DNA of 10,632 nt from Pyrinomonadaceae bacterium (lineage in GTDB: Bacteria > Acidobacteriota > Blastocatellia > Pyrinomonadales > Pyrinomonadaceae). Position 1 is the first letter of the stretch. Every line of letters starts with the position of its first letter. Positions 6,576 to 10,632 of this stretch are shown here, piece by piece. Both the position numbers and the translations under genes were made by a program. The stretch lies in contig JACMMN010000067.1 of assembly GCA_014379075.1 (NCBI GenBank), forward strand, positions 1 through 10,632, read 5' to 3'. The notes beneath the pieces were generated by a model, which saw only the letters and a list, made by a program, of their open reading frames with translations, searched no databases and was not told where the DNA came from.

Positions 6576-6584
6576 ATTTTAACA
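6576..6584 (-). promoter_or_regulatory. Extended -10 promoter of pabB, probably leaderless
   Basis: TGTTAAAAT on the minus strand is an extended -10 (TGn plus TAAAAT). Only seven bases separate it from the GTG codon at 6566-6568, so transcription should start at or next to the start codon. The absence of a ribosome binding site before the GTG agrees with this. The -35 region at 17 bases (TCAAGT) is weak. Confidence 0.5.
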
Positions 6585-6595
6585 CGGAAGTTTAT

Positions 6596-6624
6596 TTCAC
6601 TTGAGCCGCGATTTCGCGTAATAT
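6596..6624 (+). promoter_or_regulatory. Possible promoter of the amino acid permease
   Basis: TTCACT (6596-6601) and TAATAT (6619-6624) are spaced by exactly 17 bases, each matching consensus at four of six positions. If this is real, transcription starts near 6631. That lies after the first ATG of the permease frame (6623) and would make the ATG at 6668 the true start. The match is weak. Confidence 0.25.
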
Positions 6625-8167
6625 GTTGAAACCCAATACCATTTATTCTGCTTATTCCAAAAAAATTATGGGTTCTATTGCTGACGATAAGTACAAATTG
6701 GTTCGCGGCCTCGGCCTCATAGCCGCCATTTCTGTGATCATCGGAAATGTCATCGGCACGGGTGTTTTTCTGAAAGCCCGCGTTATGACATGCAACGTCG
6801 GGAGCCCCGAATGGGTGCTGATCGCCTGGATCGCTGCGGGCTTTTTGTCGCTTGCGGGTGCTTTGACCTACGCCGAACTTACAGCGATGAAACCGGAAGC
6901 AGGTGGAGAATACGTCTTTTTGCGTGATGCCTACGGGCGTCTCTCGAGCTTCTTATTCGGCTGGATGCAGATGTTTATCGCAAAGCCGGGTTCGCAGGCC
7001 GCGGCTGGAATGGCGTTTGCCATCGGTCTGAACGATTTTATCGGCGGCGGAAAGTTAGGCGAGGCGGTTTTCCTGAAAACATCTTTTATCGAAATATCGA
7101 TGATCCAAATCGTTGCTCTGATGATGATCGTAATTTTTACGACTCTTAATGCGGCGACCGTGGCGATAAGCGGGCAAATCGCGACGATCCTGACCGGCGT
7201 AAAGATCGTCCTGATCCTATTCGTCGGGTTGGGAGCGTTTGTCTGGGTAACCGGCGATTTTTCGCATTTCTCAATGATAAATGAGGGAGGAACGTGTGAG
7301 AAGGTAGCGGATACGGCCCGGTTCGGTTCGGCAACCTACAGTTTCGCCGCCGGTTTCGGGGCCGCGATGCTCGGAGCATTATGGGGCTATGACGGCTGGA
7401 ATAATCTGACGTTTGTGGCGGGCGAAGTTAAAGAGCCGGGCCGCAATATTCCGCTCGCGATCATCGGCAGTACGGTCTTCATCATAATTCTCTACGTATT
7501 TGTTCATATTGGATATTTTTACGTGCTTGATCCGACGGCAATTGCTTCGGTATCCGCGAATTCATCGGTTGCAAAAGTGGTCGTGAGCGGATTTTTCGGC
7601 GGTGACATTACAACTTTTGCTACGGGCTTTGCCGTTGCTTTGTTTACAGTCGGGCTTATGCTTTCGTCGCTCGGCACGCTTCATACATCGATCCTTTCGG
7701 GTTCGCGCGTGCCATATGCGATGGCAAAGGACGGGCTGATGTTCAAGCAGCTGGGCAAACTCTCGGTCACTCACGTTCCGGTCTCGGCATTGATCGTCCA
7801 GGGAGTTCTGGCATCAATCCTCGCACTTTCGGGCTCGTTCGATACGCTGACCGATTACGTCGTTTTCGGTTCATGGATCTTTTACGCTCTTGTGACGTCG
7901 TCGATATTTCTCTTCCGCCGCAAATATCCGGATGCCATAAGGCCTTATAGGGCGTGGGGTTATCCAGTCGTACCGGTGGTCTTTTTGCTCGTTGCCGGCT
8001 GGTTGCTGATAAACACACTGGTAACGAGTCCGCAGCAGTCATTCACCGGGCTTGGGCTGATTATTCTGGGATTGCCGGTCTATTACTACTTAAATAATAA
8101 GGGGATGAAGAATAATGACGAAAGCGGACGGGAAGAACCAGAAGAAGGAAATGTCAACGATCGATAG
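6623..8167 (+). CDS. APC-superfamily amino acid permease (LAT-like)
   Basis: This is a cytoplasmic-membrane amino acid transporter or exchanger of the amino acid-polyamine-organocation superfamily. The hallmark first-helix motif GNVIGTGVF is at residues 41-49, within KLVRGLGLIAAISVIIGNVI. The conserved AELTAMKPEAGGEYVFLRDAYG loop (AELTAMKPEAGGEY then VFLRDAYG) follows helix 2, and GYDGWNNLTFVAGEVKEPGR (near 254-273) is the typical helix 6 substrate-binding region. About twelve hydrophobic segments are present. The pattern is closest to the LAT branch, which includes the SteT Ser/Thr exchanger, but the substrate cannot be assigned. Two starts compete: ATG at 6623 (514 residues) and ATG at 6668 (499 residues, MGSIADDKYK), with no strong ribosome binding site for either. 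The shorter form looks more like family members. Its 3' end overlaps the PilZ gene by 53 bp. Confidence 0.9.
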   Translation: MLKPNTIYSAYSKKIMGSIADDKYKLVRGLGLIAAISVIIGNVIGTGVFLKARVMTCNVGSPEWVLIAWIAAGFLSLAGALTYAELTAMKPEAGGEYVFLRDAYGRLSSFLFGWMQMFIAKPGSQAAAGMAFAIGLNDFIGGGKLGEAVFLKTSFIEISMIQIVALMMIVIFTTLNAATVAISGQIATILTGVKIVLILFVGLGAFVWVTGDFSHFSMINEGGTCEKVADTARFGSATYSFAAGFGAAMLGALWGYDGWNNLTFVAGEVKEPGRNIPLAIIGSTVFIIILYVFVHIGYFYVLDPTAIASVSANSSVAKVVVSGFFGGDITTFATGFAVALFTVGLMLSSLGTLHTSILSGSRVPYAMAKDGLMFKQLGKLSVTHVPVSALIVQGVLASILALSGSFDTLTDYVVFGSWIFYALVTSSIFLFRRKYPDAIRPYRAWGYPVVPVVFLLVAGWLLINTLVTSPQQSFTGLGLIILGLPVYYYLNNKGMKNNDESGREEPEEGNVNDR

Positions 8168-8486
8168 GCGAACAGGTGCCGAGCGGCGCCGCTCAGAGCG
8201 AAGCAAGGTTACGATAGATGTCGAGTGGGAAACATCATCGGGTCGCCGTGCAGGAACGCTAAGCGACATCAGTGAGCTTGGATGTTTTGTGCTGTCCGAC
8301 GGCGATGTAGAAGACGGGGAGAGCGTCAAGATATTTCTGCCGCTAAGCGACGGAATGAAGGTGGAATTTGCTGCCCGCGTGACGAATCACGTGTTCGAGA
8401 TCGGATTTGCCGGCAGTTTTGTGGATACCACGAGCGCACAAAAGGAATTTCTAACGAACTTCGTTGAACTTCACAAAGTAGACTAG
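8115..8486 (+). CDS. PilZ-domain protein (c-di-GMP binding)
   Basis: This small soluble protein is built almost wholly of one PilZ domain, a receptor for the second messenger cyclic di-GMP. Both ligand motifs are present: RxxxR as RRSER (25-29) and DxSxxG as DISELG (51-56). The beta-barrel region continues through VKIFLPLSDG and ends in VFEIGFAGSF. No output domain is attached, so it would act by binding a partner. The ATG at 8115 lies inside the permease gene in another frame. A second in-frame ATG at 8151 (MSTIDRRTGAERR), preceded by GAAGG at short distance, is also plausible and matches the usual short N-terminus. The overlap suggests translational coupling with the permease. The stop overlaps that of murE on the opposite strand. 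Confidence 0.85.
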   Translation: MTKADGKNQKKEMSTIDRRTGAERRRSERSKVTIDVEWETSSGRRAGTLSDISELGCFVLSDGDVEDGESVKIFLPLSDGMKVEFAARVTNHVFEIGFAGSFVDTTSAQKEFLTNFVELHKVD

Positions 8487-9976
8487 TCTCGCCCCAGCTT
8501 TTCGATGGCCTCCAAGGCGACCTCACGGTCATCGAAGTGAAATTTTTCATTGCCGATCATTTGATAAGTCTCGTGCCCTTTACCCGCAATCAGGACAACA
8601 TCGTTTTCCGACGCACGGCCGACGGCTTGAAAAATTGCATCACGTCGGTCGGGGACGACCAGATATTTGGTTTCAATTCCCTGCAAACCGGCCGCGACCT
8701 CGTCGATTATTTTTAATGGATCTTCCGTTCGCGGATTGTCCGACGTAATTATCACGAAATCGCTGTTTCTTCCCGCAACTTCACCCATCGGTTTCCTTTT
8801 TGTCTTGTCCCGGTCGCCGCCGCAACCGAACACGGTGATTATGCGGCCCTTCGTCAAGGCTCTTGCGGTCTTAAGGGTATTTAAAAGCGCATCGTCCGAA
8901 TGTGCATAGTCAACGACGACAGCGAAACCGCCTTTATTTGGGACTCGTTCGAAACGGCCCGGTGCTCCGACACATTCTTTAAGGCCTTTCTGGATCGAAT
9001 CAAGATCGTATCCAAGCTCAAGCGCGGTGCCGGTAGCGGCCAGCATATTGTATACATGGGGTTTCCCGACAAGAGGCGATGTTATTTGTTTGGCGCCAAG
9101 CGGTGTTTTCAATAGAAACGAAGTTCCTTTGACCAGTGAGACTTCAATGTTTTCGGCGGTCAGATCAGCATCTTTTACAAGCGAAAATGTTAAGACGCTC
9201 TGACCATTTGTTTTGAGTTCATCTGCCAATTTTTGTCCCCATTCGTCATCGATGTTTATAACGCTCGATCCCGGTCTCACACCCAATCTTCCATCAAAAA
9301 GCTTTTTCTTTGCGTCGAAATAATTTTCCATCGAAAGGTGGTAGTCGATGTGTTCGCGGGTTAGATTCGTGAATACGGCGACTTTGAATCGGAGCCAATC
9401 ACATCGGTGCAGGTCGATCGCCTGAGACGAAGTTTCCATAACGCCCGCTTTACACCCCTCATCGACGGCTTTCCGAAGAAATCTATTCGTGTCCGAGGCT
9501 TCGGGAGTCGTCCGCACCGCCGGTTCGCTGTTGTCCCCGATCCTGTATTCCACGGTCGTCAACATCGCCGCCATTTCTCCGGCGGCTTCCGCCAGAGCGA
9601 AACACAGATAAGTCGTCGTGGTTTTGCCGTTTGTTCCGGTTATGCCGACAAGGTCGAGTTCGTGCGAAGGGTCCCCGTTAATAACCGCTGCCGCTTTTGC
9701 AAGGGATTCACGGGCAGCCGTGACTTTCAGCCAGGTTCCCGCAAAATCAGTTGGCCGTTCGTATTCCGAAATGATTCCCACCGCGCCGCGCCGCATTACG
9801 TCGCCGATAAATCGATGGCCGTCCATTGTCGAGCCTTTGATCGCGACGAAGATCGTTCCTTCCCGCGCTTGTCGCGAATCGTGTGAAACATCTGAAACGA
9901 TTGCGGCTCCTTCGCCCGAAAGTTCAGCGTTTAGAACTGCGGCGATATCGCGGATAGTTAGTTGCTTTAAGCTCAA
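8483..9976 (-). CDS. murE: UDP-MurNAc-tripeptide synthetase MurE (meso-DAP type)
   Basis: MurE adds the third residue of the peptidoglycan stem peptide to UDP-MurNAc-L-Ala-D-Glu using ATP in the cytoplasm. Visible motifs are the N-terminal Mur domain, the ATP loop GITGTNGKTTTTYL (111-124), TTPEAS (156-161), FTNLTREHIDYH (202-213), YFDAKKKLF with the lysine position that is carbamylated in the family (about 223), VVDYAHSDDAL (354-364), FGCGGDRDKTKRKPMG (383-398) and GKGHETYQ (465-472). DNPR at 413-416 is the signature for meso-diaminopimelate rather than lysine. One position is odd: METSSQAIDLHR has Gln (185) where the family usually has His. The start is TTG, chosen for the AGAGG ribosome binding site 8 nt upstream. 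The gene stands alone, away from other dcw-cluster genes. Length 497 is normal. Confidence 0.94.
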   Translation of the reverse strand: MSLKQLTIRDIAAVLNAELSGEGAAIVSDVSHDSRQAREGTIFVAIKGSTMDGHRFIGDVMRRGAVGIISEYERPTDFAGTWLKVTAARESLAKAAAVINGDPSHELDLVGITGTNGKTTTTYLCFALAEAAGEMAAMLTTVEYRIGDNSEPAVRTTPEASDTNRFLRKAVDEGCKAGVMETSSQAIDLHRCDWLRFKVAVFTNLTREHIDYHLSMENYFDAKKKLFDGRLGVRPGSSVINIDDEWGQKLADELKTNGQSVLTFSLVKDADLTAENIEVSLVKGTSFLLKTPLGAKQITSPLVGKPHVYNMLAATGTALELGYDLDSIQKGLKECVGAPGRFERVPNKGGFAVVVDYAHSDDALLNTLKTARALTKGRIITVFGCGGDRDKTKRKPMGEVAGRNSDFVIITSDNPRTEDPLKIIDEVAAGLQGIETKYLVVPDRRDAIFQAVGRASENDVVLIAGKGHETYQMIGNEKFHFDDREVALEAIEKLGRD

Positions 9977-10011
9977 ATCAAAAACCTCTTAGCCGTTAAA
10001 ATTCAGATTGG

Positions 10012-10017
10012 ATTATA
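10012..10017 (-). promoter_or_regulatory. -10 box of murE
   Basis: A perfect TATAAT on the minus strand lies 35 nt before the TTG start of murE. The start of transcription would be near 10005, leaving a leader of about 28 nt with the AGAGG ribosome binding site. The -35 region is poor (CGTGCA or TCGTGC at 16-17 bases), with a run of seven T residues within the spacer. Confidence 0.45.
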
Positions 10018-10090
10018 CGACAACGAAAAAAATTGCACGAACAAACTTTCTTGAAAAGCGTATAGAACCGGTAGTTGGAGGTTTCACGAA

Positions 10091-10354
10091 ATGAATATTA
10101 TAAAGATCATCCTCGCTGTTCTCGGCATTGTCTTTGGTGTAATAGCGTTTTTCTGGCTTCTCGGTCTAATTTCATCGTTGCTTTGGTACGGCTTTTGGGT
10201 TGGTTTGCTGGCGGCGGTCGGCTACGGCGGTTACAGAATGTTCAGGAAGGCCGAAGACCGGGCACTCCGCGGCGGTTCGGCGAGTGCACTAGGCAATGTC
10301 AGCGATTACGATATGTCGTGGGAAGAATACGAAGGGAAATATCTGTCCAAATAG
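10091..10354 (+). CDS. Small two-helix membrane protein, function unknown
   Basis: I do not recognise a family. The 87-residue product begins with two closely spaced hydrophobic segments (about residues 4-26 and 29-49), joined by a very short turn and containing several Trp and Gly residues. The GYGGYRMFRK stretch provides positive charges, so the ~38-residue C-terminal tail (RKAEDRALRGGSASALGN to DMSWEEYEGKYLSK), acidic at its end, should be cytoplasmic. The ATG has a strong GGAGG ribosome binding site (10077-10081) nine bases upstream, which supports a real gene. It is divergent from murE and shares a 114-bp gap with it. The overlapping frame from 10075 has no membrane or domain logic and is taken as a shadow. 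A role near the envelope is only a guess from its topology. Confidence 0.7.
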   Translation: MNIIKIILAVLGIVFGVIAFFWLLGLISSLLWYGFWVGLLAAVGYGGYRMFRKAEDRALRGGSASALGNVSDYDMSWEEYEGKYLSK

Positions 10355-10365
10355 GCCGCTAGACA

Positions 10366-10394
10366 TTGACCGCCCGATTCGGTAACTTCTTAGT
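10366..10394 (+). promoter_or_regulatory. Possible promoter of tRNA-Leu
   Basis: TTGACC (10366-10371) matches the -35 consensus at five of six positions. Seventeen bases later lies a weak -10, CTTAGT (10389-10394). Transcription would start near 10401, about 26 nt before the mature tRNA. Confidence 0.35.
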
Positions 10395-10402
10395 TTGGAG
10401 TA

Positions 10403-10416
10403 CACGCTTCGGTGTG
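10403..10416 (+). ncRNA. UUCG-tetraloop hairpin in the tRNA 5' leader
   Basis: CACGC, loop TTCG and GTGTG form a five-base-pair stem (one G-U pair) closed by a stable C-UUCG-G tetraloop, ten bases before the tRNA. No T tract follows, so it is not a standard terminator for the preceding small gene. It could be a structured precursor leader removed by RNase P. Confidence 0.35.
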
Positions 10417-10426
10417 CTTCAAACAT

Positions 10427-10511
10427 GCCGAGGTGGCGAAATTGGCAGACGCACTAGACTTAGGATCTAGCGTCGAAAGACGTGCGAGTTCGAGTCTCGC
10501 CCTCGGCACCA
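10427..10511 (+). tRNA. tRNA-Leu (anticodon UAG), CCA encoded
   Basis: This is a full 85-nt class II tRNA. The acceptor GCCGAGG (10427-10433) pairs with CCTCGGC (10501-10507), followed by discriminator A and the encoded CCA (10509-10511). The D loop contains TTGGCAGA. The anticodon stem CTAGA/TCTAG encloses the loop CTTAGGA with anticodon TAG at 10461-10463. A long variable arm (CGTCGAAAGACG), as expected for leucine, and a T arm GCGAG/CTCGC with loop TTCGAGT complete it. It reads CUA and, through wobble, probably other CUN codons. Confidence 0.97.
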
Positions 10512-10516
10512 CATTC

Positions 10517-10628
10517 AAGTCAGTGGTTGGTGGTCAGTAGTCAGTAGTCAATTAAGATTTTCCCAAATCGAAAATGTTTGTAAACTCGTATATTCGATGC
10601 CTGACCACTAGCCACCGACCATCGACCG
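10517..10628. repeat. Heptamer repeats forming a large imperfect inverted repeat
   Basis: Starting six bases after the tRNA there are five tandem 7-mers (10517-10551): AAGTCAG, TGGTTGG, TGGTCAG, TAGTCAG and TAGTCAA. After a 49-base AT-rich spacer come four complementary 7-mers (10601-10628): CTGACCA, CTAGCCA, CCGACCA and TCGACCG. The core arms 10525-10544 and 10601-10620 are inverted complements at 16 of 20 positions, and all four differences are transitions, so they leave G-U pairs possible in RNA. A smaller ATTTTC/GAAAAT hairpin lies within the spacer. No open reading frame is supported here. It could be a dispersed non-autonomous repeat or a structured end of the tRNA transcript. Confidence 0.6.
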
Positions 10629-10632
10629 CTAA

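Noticed and set aside
9407..9886. A 159-codon plus-strand reading frame opposite murE
   Set aside because: It is antisense to the MurE ATP-loop region, and its arginine/phenylalanine/serine-rich translation is typical of complementary-strand shadows.
10075..10362. A 95-codon plus-strand frame overlapping the small membrane protein gene
   Set aside because: The competing frame from 10091 has the GGAGG at good spacing and coherent membrane helices; this one is arginine-rich without structure.
1..10632. Defence system, prophage, CRISPR array or transposase
   Set aside because: All supported genes are housekeeping or transport functions; no spaced identical repeats, integrase, recombinase or nuclease genes were seen.

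Overview
The window reads as ordinary chromosomal DNA of a free-living, Gram-negative-type bacterium. The MurE carries the meso-diaminopimelate motif, and an ExbD/TolR-like protein implies a TonB/Tol-type energised envelope. Base composition is roughly balanced. My best guess is the phylum Acidobacteriota (Blastocatellia-like), from the general look of the proteins and the intergenic palindromic repeats. This is an inference and needs a database search.

Layout: positions 1-6568 are almost entirely minus-strand. In transcription order they hold pabB (PABA/folate synthesis), an orphan ExbD/TolR-like gene, a membrane-anchored J-domain protein, rpsT (ribosomal protein S20) with a consensus promoter and a strong intrinsic terminator, then a probable two-gene unit of a YhhQ/VUT-family queuosine-precursor transporter and recG. 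Divergent from pabB, an APC-family amino acid permease overlaps a small PilZ (c-di-GMP-binding) gene on the plus strand. PilZ converges on murE, and the two stop codons share the tetranucleotide CTAG. A small two-helix membrane protein of unknown function and a tRNA-Leu(UAG) with encoded CCA follow on the plus strand. The last ~115 bases hold heptamer repeats arranged as a large imperfect inverted repeat.

The genes are mostly independent housekeeping functions (DNA repair, translation, folate, cell wall, transport), not one pathway. I see no defence island, phage, integrase, transposase, CRISPR array or biosynthetic cluster. The most unusual signals are non-genic. A ~103-bp palindromic element appears inserted in frame inside recG, where it encodes a 35-residue low-complexity insert; a half-site-like relative lies at 70-91 just past the recG stop. 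Three complementary sequence modules lie in crossed order ahead of the ExbD-like gene. A large heptamer inverted repeat follows the tRNA. Two other points: about half of the genes appear to start at GTG or TTG, and pabB has an extended -10 placed so that its mRNA would be leaderless.
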